From contig ARYC01017045.1 in NCBI GenBank assembly GCA_000711775.1, positions 16,927 to 80,926 on the forward strand: a DNA stretch of 64,000 nt, written 5' to 3'. The DNA is from Oxytricha trifallax (taxonomy: Eukaryota; Ciliophora; Spirotrichea; Sporadotrichida; Oxytrichidae). Both the position numbers and the translations under genes were made by a program. Below are positions 11,998 to 23,766 of this stretch, in pieces. Under the pieces are notes generated by a model. The model saw nothing but the letters and a program-made list of their open reading frames with translations. It was not told the DNA's origin and did no database searches. Numbering within the stretch: position 1 is the first letter of the stretch; each line of letters starts with the position of its first letter.

Positions 11998-12957
11998 TCA
12001 AACGTCCTGCATCAAAATATACTTAGGCACGTGAGACAATGAAGTAAAAAAGGATTTGGCCACCCAAGAGAAGTTAAGCTTTAAGATCATGCTGGCAACT
12101 TTAAGAATCACATTTTCTCTTGACCTACATGAAATAAAATGCAAACAAAGAAGGCCTTACTTTCCTCGATCAAATTCCCCATCTGGAAAGTTAAGATGCT
12201 TTTTAACAAATGCAAAAGGTTTTTCAATAGGCACTTGATCAAATTGGTAGGGACCTAAAAACATAACTGGGACTCTAAGGGCTTATCAAGGTCGAAATTG
12301 TAATTTTACTGCGGTGATAAGTTGCATTGTCAAGCATTATTACTGTACTCTCTCTCTCCAATCACTGTTTTCTTGATCAAGATGCTAGCAAAGTTTATAA
12401 ACAAACTAAATTAAGGTCCTACTGTTGTTCCTACCAGAGTTGACGGTGAAGAACACTCCTCCTAAATTTGAAACTGCTGCAATAATACTGACTTAAATAA
12501 TGCGAATCAGTCGCGAACAAAATGTTTTCTTTCCTCACAAACCCCAAGACATTCGAGAATTGTTAAATTGCTATAAGCTGCTTTCGTCTATGTTTATGAT
12601 GGTTTTCCCTGATTAAAGTTACTCTACAAAAGCTTTAGAATAAAGCTATCTTAGAAGCTTCTTTTTAAAAAGATTTGACTTGGGATCTAAATTATACACT
12701 TTCGTATTACTGAGATTTAATTCTATCTTCACAAGCGCAGTGAGCCACACTCTTGAGATTTTAATCCTAAACTTTTTGAATAAAAGATTCTTCATTTACT
12801 CTATGGAGGGGAACTTGGCTTTGTCTGTCAAATAAGAGACTAGAATTTTATGGAGGCAACACTGAATATGTCGGCTCTTCTTGGCCTTATTAACTGATAT
12901 ATTCTCCCAACTATTCTAAGCCCTTTTGATAATCATTTTTACTCGGCTAGTTGGAAG
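11998..12957 (-). pseudogene. DDE transposase Y (IS630/Tc1 type), copy 1
   Basis: On the minus strand the three catalytic blocks are recognisable: INIDESS (about 12595), MLDNATYHRSK (about 12335) and LGPYQFDQVPIEK (about 12245). They match IDESSVQF, MLDNASYQRSS and LGPYQFDLAPIEK of copy 2 at 62683-63801. The last residues before TGA 11998 (ILMQDV) align with the end of copy 2. Many frameshifts. The 5' part is separated from MEL by a foldback insertion at 12963-13509. Confidence 0.7.
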
Positions 12958-12962
12958 ATTTA

Positions 12963-13509
12963 GCTAAAATAGATTAATTATAGGAAATATAATCAATTAA
13001 TCAAGATTTTAATTTACTCTATATTTATATTAATTTTATTCTATTTTTAGCTACTCTACCGCATTTAAGCTGTTTTGCGGTAGAGTACCTTAATTATATT
13101 AATTATCAAATAAATTAAATTTAAATGCTATGATTAAATATGTAATTAAGTTTCTATAAAAAGTAATTTATAATTAATAAATATAATCAAGAGAAATAAT
13201 AAGTTAATAATGTTGCTTTTTAAGGCAATAAACTTTAAGGCATCATTATTTATAGAATAAAATTTTAATTTATTTAAATTTATCAAGCATTTTATATTAT
13301 AAATTACTTTTTATAGAAACTTAATTACATATTTATTTAAAGCATTTAAATTTAATTTATTTTGATAAATAATATAATTAAGCGTACTCTACCGCAAAAC
13401 AGCTTAAATGCGGTAGAGTAGCTAAAAATAGAATAAAATTAATATAAATATAGAGTAAATTAAAATCTTGATTAATTGATTATATTTCCTATAATTAATC
13501 TATTTTAGC
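12963..13509. mobile_element. Foldback (palindromic) element with TA target duplication
   Basis: The ends read GCTAAAATAGATTAATTA and its complement, flanked by TA at 12961-12962 and 13510-13511. The two arms are near-perfect inverted repeats of about 230 bp. Each holds an internal smaller palindrome, TACTCTACCGCA...TGCGGTAGAGTA. No coding capacity. It lies exactly between MEL and transposase Y, which are adjacent in the other copy. Confidence 0.8.
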
Positions 13510-13551
13510 TAATTAAATCATTTAGACAGTGATTTAATAGAACAGCCTTCC

Positions 13552-14182
13552 TCAACAAAAAGTCTAGCTACCTTTTGCTCTAGCTTTTTTTATATTATTG
13601 CTATAATCAGGCGCTCGAGTCGTCGCATCTCGTGAGCATAGAATGGGATCATAAATTTTCAGCATTTCCATGAGATCTTGGGTTTCCAACTAAAGAGACC
13701 ATCCTTCTTCATTAACCTTGATGGCACAGTTTCAAAACATTTGAATCAGCTCTTCCTTCTAATTAATGCTTAGCTATGGATTGGGATTATGCTAAATCAG
13801 GAGGTCTTAAGTATCCTTTAGAACTTAAAATATTTGGCTTGACGATAAGGCAGATTTTTTATCGCTGTTCAGCCCCAACTCTGATAATTCATGCCTGGGA
13901 TCAATTAACAATAGGGTGCTAATGCTAGGCTGAGGATCTCAAAATTTAAGCTCCGTATAATTCTCAATCATGCTATGGTGGTAGTTATCAAATGCAATAT
14001 CCTTTGTGTTAATGGCAGTTCCAGTTAGCAATACTTGTTGATTTCGATGTAGCATCTCGATTAATGATGTTTTGTGAAGCTAGGGTCAGCGAATCTACTT
14101 ATTCAACTTCTTAGTCTAAGTTTTCAGATATGTTATCCTGCGTTTGAAAGTATTTACGTAAATCTTGTTACCTAAGCTCCAT
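13552..14182 (-). pseudogene. MEL, unknown protein upstream of transposase Y, copy 1
   Basis: ATG at 14182 gives MELRQQDLRKYF, matching the start of copy 2 at 62192 (MEKL.QSDLRSYL). Two in-frame TGA or frameshifts follow. A weak similarity continues (AFDNYHHSMIENYTEL against TIDYKLTYCTFIDFYDNQLEEL). No domain is recognised. It is divergent from CGA and in line with transposase Y, so it may be co-expressed with the transposase or be its lost N-terminal part. Confidence 0.5.
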
Positions 14183-14385
14183 ATTAAATAGATTACAATT
14201 TTTAGACAGATAATTATTTCCCTTGTGGAGAGAATGATTAATATATTTAGTAAGTAATTTAGCCAGGACATATTTACCTCATTTAGGAAGTTTATTATTA
14301 ATAATTAATAAATTAATATTTGCAGCAAATTTCTTCAAAAGAGGCAAGGTAGAAATATAAATATTGATTAAGCGATTAATTTAGT
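14183..14385. promoter_or_regulatory. Divergent intergenic region between MEL and CGA
   Basis: Both genes start at the edges of this 203-bp AT-rich stretch and point outward, as in copy 2 (about 61999-62191). A shared promoter region is the likely role. No specific motif was identified. Confidence 0.4.
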
Positions 14386-15202
14386 ATGAAGAACTCGCTT
14401 TAAGCTATTAATGTGAACTAAGTTAGAGAAAAAATAGGCATTAAAAAAGAACTCTACGACTTTTTGACTTAAGTGTGTGGTGCTTACCTTCCCAAGATAA
14501 ATTGCTCCAACATTTACTTTTTTAAAAGCATAATAACTGGAGATAAAGAAGTGAGCTCAAAAGTGAATCACCTAATAAAGTACTTGAAGCGGTAAGAAAT
14601 AATGATAGCAGTTGTCCCTCATATTGAAGGTCTCACAGCGGATGATATTTTAGATTATGCAAAAGGAAAACAAAGTTTGCTAAGGTATCTCCCAGACTAA
14701 TGCGACTGCCTCCACATTGATAAAAGGTGGATCTGTGATGTCCTTTTCTCTCTCGATAAGGAAGGTGTGAATCAAATGATACTTGATGCAAAGTTTAAGA
14801 GGCACCAGAAGCTTAACTAGTCCTAAAACCTATTGGTCCACATGAGATCGGAGTTTGCGGATGCCTTGAACAATTCACTCAATTTCAGTGGTAATATTAT
14901 TTGCTATTTAAATTCCTTCAGTTCATAAGGAGCGGTCTGGTCATTTGATTAAGCAGACATCATAGAGAAAACGAAGAGCTAATGAAATAGAAGAGGTTAA
15001 AGGAGAGGAACAGGCATTGAGAAGCAGCAGGTAGAGATATTTATAAGAAAATAAAAGAATGTGAGACGAGTTTAATCAAGTTCATGATTAAATGAATGAG
15101 CTGCACTAGTATAAAGCCTTAGTCCATTAGTTGAACGAAAGGGGCGTTATTGATGACGAATGCAGAATAAGAGAAGGAAATCAGAATGAAAGAATGTTGT
15201 GA
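14386..15202 (+). pseudogene. CGA, conserved unknown protein, one intron, one nonsense codon (copy 1)
   Basis: ATG at 14386, then KIGIKKELYDFL, VCGAYLPK, IIGDKEV-like and IAVVPHIEGLTADDILDYA, YLPDQCDCLHIDKRWICDV and SLDKEGVNQM. A 31-nt intron at 14891-14921 (GTAATA...TTCAG) is shared in position with copy 2. The second exon is a basic stretch (QRKRRANEIEEVK) followed by a coiled coil (EFNQVHDQMNELHQYKALV) to TGA 15200. The spliced length is 786 nt. The only lesion is TGA at 15062, where copy 2 has CGA (Arg). The repeated Cys/His/Trp spacing (CDCLH...RWICDV) might bind metal or nucleic acid, but I do not recognise the fold. Confidence 0.65.
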
Positions 15203-15239
15203 TTTGATTTGTTTGCGTGCTTTTAAATGGTGATAAATT

Positions 15240-16961
15240 TAAAATGCATTAATTTAAAAACATCAAACATCATTCAATCATCTTTGGTCAATAAGCTCGA
15301 ACTCTTACTGATTATTTTAAGCTTTAAAAATTGAGTCAGTTTCTCAATTTTAACATGAGACTTCATCCTTAGCTTACTTCTCTGAGTGAGTCCTTTTTCT
15401 CAAATTGTTTAGGAAAGGAATCTTAAACTACTAATTTTCTAGTTTTTGTAAATTTTATTCTCTTTGAGGCATTGTTTCGTTAAACTAGTTGAGCTTGATA
15501 AACTTTTTCGGCACACACTGCTTTCTTTTTAGAATCGAGTTTGATGTCTCTTTTCTTTGGAGTGCTCTAAGAAATTCCACTTCCGATTTATTTCATTTTA
15601 AGATGGCTTCATCTTCAATTCAGATAATAGTCTCTATTCAGAAACAAGTTTTTCTGAACTTTTTCTTTTGGATAACCTGTCCATTAAACTCTGCTCCACT
15701 AGGAAAGCATCAATTGTCTCCCTTGAATCAAAGTTCTCCAAAGTAAGAGATACCGTTGGTTGCTGTTGCTCACTGCTAATAAAGTTCTAAAACTCATTGT
15801 CTGAGGAGCAATGCTCAGCAACTTACCGAGCATTTTCTTCACACTCTTCTGCTTTGATTTATCCATCATCCTCTTATTTAAGTTCATTTGTTCGTTGGGG
15901 AAAGCTTCTAGGTAAATGCTATTCAAGACTAACTTCTTGTTAGTCCTAATGAACGTGCACATTTGATTCTTTGAGCTTTGCTAAGACTTGTTGTAATTAT
16001 GCAAGTCTAACGTGATTTTAGTTATCAATTATCTGCTAATATAGACTAACCACTTAATCAATCGTTTCTTTCGAGCCTTGTTTGTAAATCATAAATTTGT
16101 AAGTCCCTTTCCGTTATAATCTTCCGACTCTTCCTATAATTTTCCATCTATCTAAGGGAGAACACATCCGCTACGATCAAGAATAAGTCGCCATTAAACT
16201 CGATCTCATGATTAGTTTTTAGGTCGGTTCCTCTTCCTTGCTACTCTGCAAGAGAAACACGCCAAACTACCCCTCTAATGTCAGAGAGTGGAACATTTCT
16301 TACTGATTTAGAGTGCAGCTATGTTGTCCTAATTAAGTTAAACTTGTTCACAAACCTCGTTATGTCCTTCGATCCAATGAGAGGCTTGAACTCATCAAGT
16401 GACAACTGTCAAAGTTATGATCAGGTAGAAGTAGCTTTGCCTTATCGATAAGGTGAGGGTGCTCGGCACCTTCGTATTTTGCTCTTCTTCCTCTTCTGAG
16501 ATGAGGTGCCTCAAAGAATGAATTTTAGGTATTCAGCTCCATCACTGACATGGTTTCTCTATTCTACTCTTCGTCATTAAGCCCATCCTTGAGTTTGTAC
16601 CCACTTAAATCAAAGAAGTTTGACTTGGTTTAGTTTCTCTCTGATAGTAATTCTTTGGAAATGTGTTTTCTTGTTTTGATTAGTATTTTGAATCTGCATT
16701 TGCTGATAATTAGATTTTTGAATTTAAATTTATATATTACTTAATAAACTTTAAAGGTCTTAATTAAGTCTTAAATAATTTCTAGAAGTCTTATTAGCCT
16801 TTTTCAATCATTTAACGAGGTTTTTTGACATTTTCTCTTCTTGTCAGCTTTTAAATTGATAAAGAAGCTGTCTAAACACTTAGATTTAGCATGGGCAGAT
16901 GGTGTTGTTTCAGCAATATTTGCATTTAGGTTGCCGATTTACAAGAGTTTTCACTCTTCAT
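15240..16961 (-). pseudogene. SecA-like DEAD ATPase, internally deleted (copy 1)
   Basis: From ATG at 16961 the minus strand reads an N-terminal region matching copy 2: GRRAKYEGAEHPHLIDK, LPDHNFD and DEFKPLIGSKDITRFVNKF. It then jumps to the C-terminal helicase part: QQGRGTDLKTNHEIEFNG, LFLIVADVFSLR and IIGRVGRL, followed by KGTYKFMIYKQGSKETID. These correspond to the SecA motifs GRGTDI, the Gly/Leu strand and the GRAGR arginine-finger motif. About 600 residues, including the ATP-binding half present in copy 2, are missing. Several frameshifts. It converges with CGA. Confidence 0.7.
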
Positions 16962-17913
16962 AATTCAAATATTTATGTTATAATTTTAGTAAATGCTTAG
17001 TAAATTAATCCAGCTTCTATAAATTTCCACTGCAAATAAAGAGCGTCGATAATGATGCCTTAGAAGTAACTTTAGGAGGTAAAAGGATTAATTAATTATT
17101 TTAAAGAAAATTTTTAAATCGAAAAGATGCGAGGTATAGTTTCCTGAGATTAGATCAAACATTTAAGAAGTCTTAATTCAAGTCTTAAAGAGCATTATTA
17201 ATAATTTTAATTGATAAACTTATAATGAATGGCCAAAGGAGCCCAAACTTCACCGATTTAATATAAAATTATAAAATTATAGTCATGCTGCATAAATAAA
17301 AGGAGGAAGGATTTTAGCGGGAGGATTAAGAGTTTCACTTCGAGAATAATAATATTATAAACGGAGACCAAGCTTAATTCAAACTATCTTATTCTAAATA
17401 TTTAAATTAAATTTTAAATTCCAAATTTTTTCCAGTTACACTACTTTAATATCTGCAAAATACAACAACTAAAGACAATTGTCTACCGAATATTATAACT
17501 AATTTTATTTAAAGAACATATATACCACTGAATGAGGCAATACTACACCAGACATTGACCAATTAACCAAATAAATAAATAATCATTCTCGCATTAAATA
17601 ATTAATATCAATAGTAGATTAGAGAATCATGTATATTTCAGATCTATCAACAACTATAGGAGATTTTAACTTTTTCATTAAAATTAAATTCAATAAAAAT
17701 CAATGTAAGATTATCTATATCATGCAAAATTAATGATAATTATCTTTAACAAAGATTGTTTAGATACATTGAAATTACATTGCAAAATTAAATTGGAATA
17801 TCAGGCATTGTCATTACTAATATGTGTAAAAGAAAGTATCTGAATTTGTAAAAATATTTATTGAATGTATAGCTTTAAAAAGAGGGCAGTCAAAATTAAA
17901 AATGAAGCATCAG
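16962..17913. other. AT-rich spacer
   Basis: No gene is seen between the start of the SecA-like pseudogene and TBE D. One end of the multi-gene element should lie here if it ends past its SecA-like gene, but no terminal repeat was recognised. Confidence 0.4.
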
Positions 17914-18035
17914 AATCGAAACCCCAAAAACCCTTAATGAGGTTTATAAGTGCTTTGATTTTTAGGGAATTTGTTAGTGGTTGGGGTTATTAATAGGTTT
18001 TAATGTGAAATTTATAGTAAATGTATTTAATTTAA

Positions 18036-19447
18036 TCAATCAAAATGCACTTTTGGATCATGTGGGAGAGGTCTAAAGTTTATCTTGCTTAACCAAAACT
18101 CTATCTTCTCTTTTGATATGTCTTATCTTGATTTTGGTTTTATTATTATTGATTCTGCCATATGTTTTATTTATTGAGAGACTCTGGTTTTGTCTATAAA
18201 CTACTTTATTCTTTGCTTAGCATCATTCTCGCACCTTGTTGAGTAGTAATCTTTGTACTTATCGCACTCTATTATTTTTGCTGCTAAAGCCCACACATCT
18301 CACTTAAAGTCCCCATCTCTCCAGTCTTCTATTTCTGGATAATAGCCTTGAGTTCCCATTACAGTTCCAAGTCTTGATACTTCCACTCTTTAAGCTCTGT
18401 TGAAATTGATTATTGCTACTCTTACTGGTGAAAAGTTTATCATTATATTTTCTGGCTTTAAATCTCTGTGAACAAACCCTAACTTGTGAAGCTCTTAAAT
18501 ACCTTGTATGGTCTAAGTTACGATTTATTCAAGCTACTTATGATTCCTTTGATCTGTAATGAAATCTCTTAGGGTCATTTCATAGAGTTGTAGTCTGAAA
18601 GCAGCATGATCCTTGGCAAGGAGAACAGCATCTAACTTGATCAAGTAACTACACTCTTGAACTTTGCTTGAGTGAGTACTTGATACTCATTTGTAAACTC
18701 CATTTAATATTTATCAACACTTAATAGATAGTTGAAGGGATACACCTTGTATGCAAATTAATGATCATTGATAAATTTTTTATATAAGGTAGCTATATAG
18801 TGAAATGTCTAGGTCAATTTAGGCAAGAACAGGAATCTTTTTATATTGAATTTTAATCATGATCTTTGTGATTTCGGATTCTATTAGGTTGCGTGATTAC
18901 CTCACATATTCTGATTCACTAACTTGTTTGAGCTCTACCATTTTTTAAGATTCTCTTGCTTTTCTTTTGTTTAGTAATTTCAATTCATCTTCATGCTTTT
19001 TAATCTCTAAATCTTTCTTGTGAGCTTTTAAAAGATGCTTCCTTAAATTTCTTGTATGCGCATACTGCTTATGGCACTCGAATCAATCATACTTTCCGTA
19101 GATTTTATCGTGCTTTAAGTAAACAGTTGGCATGGCTTCTCTATGCTCTTTCATATGCCTATACCAACTAGATTTATGAGCGAAGTCTCTATCATACTTC
19201 ACCCAAAAGTAGACTTCTACTTCATCAGTTTGCATAGGAATTTCATTAATACCTTTCCTCCTCTCTATTTACCACACACTTGTTTTCTATTATTAATTTA
19301 TATTTTAATAACAGACCTCAAGTGATAGCTCTGCTAGTTCTTTAAGAAAGTTCATCTCACAGCTATTACACTTTTTATGCTGCCAAAGGTAAGTATCATT
19401 TAGTTTGATGGAAGTGCTGCTGTTTTTCTTAAAATGTTAGAGCTCAT
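18036..19447 (-). pseudogene. TBE zinc-finger/protein-kinase protein, copy D
   Basis: ATG at 19447 gives MSSNILRKTAALPSNQ, matching MSSKILRRAALLGSNQ of TBE C. The kinase loop reads GFVHRDLKPENIM. The metal-binding DFG-like position reads INFN, and EIEDWRDGDFKWDVWALA follows. The C-terminal tail SIIIKPKSRQDISKE and LPHDPKVHFD end at TGA 18036-18038. Frameshifts occur in the zinc-finger and linker regions. Its unbroken tail supplies the empty-site comparison for the insertion in the TBE C kinase. Confidence 0.8.
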
Positions 19448-20194
19448 AATTAAATTTGAATTTAAAATTATAAAACTGCCTCTATAACTGAAAGCTTATA
19501 TGAGAGGTCCGCAAGCATACAAGTTTCAAGGGAAGTTTTTAGAGAATTAGATGAGAAAAATGAGTGCTAAGAGACGATCCAGCTCTAAATATAGATTAGA
19601 AAGTAACCATTTTTATTTTCAATAATAAGTTGCTTACAGCACGTACCGATTTAGGAGGTGCATCTAATTAAGTACGTACAGCTTTAGGAGGTATTTTGTG
19701 ATTTTATGATTAAATTTAGGGTGCTCCTAATTAAGTACTAGCATTAATTAAAGCTCCTAATTTTATTTTTTATTTTAATGCTTATAGAAAATTAATACTG
19801 GAGCTTAAGCCAGCCAGATATTTATTAGGTTTTTACTTCATACTTTTGACTTTTCGACACCGTCAGTCAACCCTCCCTGTAAGTAAAGGAGGCCAGCTTG
19901 GGCATCTGGCTCATGCTAACATGCCACCACAAAAGCTCCTAATTAAGTACTAGCATTTTAGGAGCAGCTCCTAATTAAGTACGTACCAATTTAAATTTAA
20001 AAATATGGAACTATAACAGTAGAAATTGATATCAATCTCTCAAGTTTGAAACCAGTTCTCAAAACCTTCTCCATATCCTTCTTAGAGGTTGACCTCCTTT
20101 AGGATGCCCATATTTAATAGTAAGTTTTACAGAGGTATCTAATTGAAATCAATAAACTTAAATTTGAATATCGTTTCTTAGATGTGTAAACAAG
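19448..20194. promoter_or_regulatory. Divergent TBE intergenic region with repeated TCCTAATTAAGTAC motif
   Basis: Between the divergent kinase and 22-kDa genes the motif TCCTAATTAAGTAC or a close variant occurs at about 19660, 19732, 19934 and 19966. The 23-bp form GCTCCTAATTAAGTACTAGCATT appears twice and brackets ~180 bp that I did not find in the matching region of TBE C. TBE C keeps a related motif, TCCAAATTAAGTTC, twice. A regulatory role is inferred from position and conservation only. Confidence 0.45.
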
Positions 20195-20980
20195 ATGGAG
20201 TCAATAAATGATGCAATGAAAAGAGTGCAAGAACAAGAATTGGTTCAAAGATTTAGAAGCAAGGAGGATTTGCACCGCTACCTGGTGCAGCAAGGTAAGG
20301 AACTCATAGTAACTTATCTTGATTATGTAGTTGGTTTGTTCCTGCCAACGATGGAAGGTACTAAAATTTCATTTCTAAGAGCGATACTCTGCGAAGAGAA
20401 GAAAGCATTGAAAACTTAAGATGTAAAGTTTGCAGAGATTCCAAACTATCCAGAAATTTCAGTGACTACTTATATGATGATGCTATGAACGACCAGAGGT
20501 TTCGCAGTATCTGCCTTATAAGAAGCAGTTGTAAAATAAACTACCTGAAAGAAACTATTTCTTTGGCATACTTGCAATAAATAAAGGTGATTACTTGAAA
20601 GAAATTATTCAAGAATCTCATAAGAATAGGTGCAGCATCTCTTCAGAAGATAAGGACAAACAAAGGATCAAGATAAGTGAGAGCTGGTTTTCAGAGCTGC
20701 AGAAGCACCCTTATATTTCAAGTAAGATTTGTAGTTTAACTCTTTAGAAAAATCTGGTTCTGGCATCTTTTTGATGAAGGAATAGAGCAAGGTTCACAGA
20801 GAGCGAAAGTCACAGACAAAGTATGAAGTTAGCAAGAGACTTTAATCAAATATTTAGCCTCCACAGTCAATGAACATAGATGCTGGAGCTGGCATCAAGA
20901 GAAGAAACATAGGAGGAGGGAAGCAAGAAGTAGAAGAAAAGAAAGAGAAGCCAGCTCCCTCTAAAGAATTTTAAATGTGA
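20195..20980 (+). pseudogene. TBE 22-kDa-type ORF, copy D
   Basis: ATG at 20195 reads MESINDAMKRVQEQELVQ, DLHRYLVQQGKEL, GLFLPTMEGTKISFLRA and AEIPNYPEISVT. Then come frameshifts, ERNYFFGVLA, SWFSELQKHPYIS and the basic C-terminus NIDAGAGIKRRN to TGA 20978. The reading matches the ORF at 38029-39222 in TBE C. It is one of the three conserved TBE ORFs and its biochemical function is unknown. It lies tail-to-tail with the transposase. Confidence 0.8.
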
Positions 20981-20989
20981 CTTATATAT

Positions 20990-22029
20990 TCATTAACTTA
21001 ACTACAAAACTTATTTATATACTTTCAATCTTCCTTCTTTAGCACACTTTTATGCCAACTAATATTATACTCTCTTCGCTGAACTTTTAATAAAGTCTAC
21101 AGTATCGATAGGTAGGTCATGCATCAAGTAGTATAGCAGCAGTTTCTTGAAATGACCTTTTAGTATACTCCAGTAGAACTCAATTCCATTAAACTATGGA
21201 CTGCAAGGCACGTTGAACACTGGTTTTTTTCTTAGTTGTTCATAACTCTTCCTTGTTTCTTTTGTCTTATGAACATAAAGGTTATCAACAAATCGTATAA
21301 TCTCTATTCAGGGTTTTTCTCTCTCAGCCGCTCTAAGAACTTAATATACTGCTCTGTCTTAATTGAGTGAGGATGAATAACATAGGTTTCTAAACCTGCA
21401 TCCTCCCTAATACCTCCAAGAATTGCAATTTTTTTATACCTTGACTTTATAGTCATATACTTCTATATTATTATGCCTCTTATACCAAGACTTCTTAATC
21501 AAAGTGTTTAAGGTATACACAGCCTCGTCAGCATGAATAAACTAAATATTATTCTATTATGCTCTCTGCATTTAATTATAAATACAATTTAATTTGTTGT
21601 TGTAAAATGGCAGAGTGAAATCAATTACTCTCTTGATATGATTTACACCTTTGTATGAGATACCATTTCGTTTATAAATGTTTGCAACAGTCTATGCAGA
21701 GATCTTCAACTCAGGGAACTGGCGGTGAAACATAAGAGTTCGTTGGTCAAGAAAGAAATGAGCCCAATACTTCAAGGTTTTTTCATTAATAAGATAGTCA
21801 ATATGCTTCTATAAAAACTTTGATTTCCTCTCTTAAGTTATGCTGCTATAAGGCAGTGGGAGCGAACAGTTGATGGACTTCGCTTTAAGAGCAGTGCAAT
21901 TGACTTATAATTGAGTACTGGTGTGACTTATTCACTGTTAATATCACATCAATAACGCAGTTTAAACACTAAATCTATATACTCTTCATCATAAATATAC
22001 CCCAATAGCTTGCTATTTTTGTGTCGCAT
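20990..22029 (-). pseudogene. TBE transposase (42-kDa DDE type), copy D
   Basis: ATG at 22029 starts MRHKNSKLLGYIYDEEYIDL. The frame contains INEKTLKYWAHFFLDQRTLM, FHRQFPELKISAQTVANIY, IHADEAVY (first acidic block), VIHPHSIKTEQYIKFL, a FVDNLYVHKTK-like second block and FNGIEFYWSILKGHFKKLL (final Glu block). A TGA replaces a Gly codon near the start, and a one-base insertion in an A run plus other shifts break it. TBE transposases are needed for DNA elimination in Oxytricha. Confidence 0.85.
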
Positions 22030-22112
22030 TTAATTAATAACCCCAACCCCTAAAAAATCCCTACAAATCAAAGCACTTATAAACCTCATTAAGGGGTTTT
22101 AGGGTTTTGAAT

Positions 22113-23674
22113 CACTTGAAAGTCTAAAAGTAAATTTGATACCCGTCAAATAATTTTGGTACATAAATCTAAATTATTTTATTGCATTAATATATCATAA
22201 ATTGATTGGTATATTTTATTGAAGTCGCGAATAGTATTGGAATTAAGAATCCTAATTCCTATTAATTATAATATATTTAAATGATAATGGCTTATTTGGG
22301 TTAGTAGTAGAGAATTCAATGATAATTTTTATATCTAGTTTTCTTTGATTACAATCGTGTGTCTCAATAGTTTAATTTAAGATTTCTCAAGGACATGCTG
22401 TATCTCGCTTTTTTTCTACTTTGCTGTTCCGAGGTTCCTCACATACACTTTATTGTTTATTATATCATTTTATTTATATCATTTTATTTATAAATAAGAT
22501 ATTCATTTAAAATAAACATTAAAGAGAGAGCAGCAAATGATTACACACACATTTCACCAAATTAACTATTTGTCTAATACTTTATAGCTGGAGATAAGAC
22601 TGAAGTATCATTTATGCTTTTACCATAGTGAGTACTACTTATTTGTTGTTTTATTAAACTAAATAACTTCTAATTCTAAAGAGCAAATATTCTACTGAAA
22701 AATACATTCTAAAAGATCAACACTATAAAAACATATATAGCCTTTCAATTCTATAAGAGTAAAAATAGCAGCAATTTAATTTTTTCAGAACATAAATATC
22801 CAATTCCATTAAACTCAGTGAAACCTCTAATTATTTCTAGGACAGTCCCTTTCAAATCATCAAGAAATCAACCGCTGCTTAGATATTCTTATTTTGAAAG
22901 CATTCATAAACTATACCCATAGTTCAATGAAACTCACGTTGGTTTAATTTTATAGAATTTATACTATCATTGCTAATATTTTCTCAGATTATTAATATAT
23001 TTTTTAACTTAAAATTATAATTTGAACAGAGGTCTTATTGATAAAATAAAAGTGAATTGTAGATAGCTCAATCATGAGAACCAAAACATCTTACGGCTTA
23101 ACTTCACAAGTAACCGCTGTAATAACCATAAATTCACTGTTTAATTGTTTTAAATAATATTGATATGAGTTTAACACTTAGAAAATAATCTAGCAATTTA
23201 TAATTTTTTATATAGTAATAACTGGAATGATTGAAGGCGATAGAAACTCTTGGATTTACTGCCTCCTTACATTAATTAAACTTGACTTCCTTGTAATATG
23301 ATCCTGTTTCAATCTGCGTGGTGAAATGATTGAGGTTCATTGTAAGTACTAGAAAAGGTAGGAACAGCATAAGGCAACAATGCATTTGTAAGTTGGTAGT
23401 ATATTATTTTCTGTTTCTTGTCAAATGAAATTATAAACACATATTTTTTGCAGAAAGTAAGATAAATATTAAAAGTTACCACTGAAGCTATATTTTTCGA
23501 TGCAAGAGGAAGAATAATTACAACTAGAGGAAAACAGCATTAGACAAGCCGCCAATTTTATTTTCATGAAAGAATGTCAACTGAACCATAGATAGATAAA
23601 TGTGGAATGTCCCTCGGATAATAACATTTAATAAATAATAATAATAATAATGTGATCATATTAAGGACTCTGGT
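22113..23674. other. AT-rich spacer
   Basis: No gene or repeat structure that I can support; scattered short frames only. Confidence 0.4.
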
Positions 23675-23682
23675 GACCCCCG

Positions 23683-23766
<84 letters not shown>

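Larger units (their letters stand above)
6967..16961. mobile_element. Candidate large multi-gene germline element (copy 1)
   Basis: Seven genes in order: transposase X (+), YYEE (-), zinc-finger MT-A70 (+), transposase Y (-), MEL (-), CGA (+), SecA-like (-). The first three recur in inverted orientation at 32683-43431 and the last four at 57703-63801, with the same relative strands. This shared synteny, and the presence of DDE transposases, are the evidence for mobility. Outer ends and terminal repeats were not found, so the coordinates are only the coding span. Two adjacent elements (left and right halves) remain possible. Confidence 0.6.
17917..22109. mobile_element. TBE copy D, complete (4193 bp)
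   Basis: The left end is CGAAACCCCAAAAACCC and the right end is AAGGGGTTTTAGGGTTTTG, with ~78-bp inverted repeats (AGCACTTATAAACCTCATTAA near the tips). AAT flanks both sides (17914-17916 and 22110-22112). The length and the three ORFs (kinase -, 22-kDa type +, transposase -) fit the TBE structure. All three ORFs carry lesions. Confidence 0.92.

Noticed and set aside
15489-15962. Opposed ORFs of 85 and 87 residues
   Set aside because: The minus-strand one is the tail of the SecA-like pseudogene, and the plus-strand one is its shadow.
20195-20419. Reading the 74-residue ORF as a complete small gene
   Set aside because: Its TAA is glutamine in this code. It is only the start of the TBE 22-kDa-type ORF.
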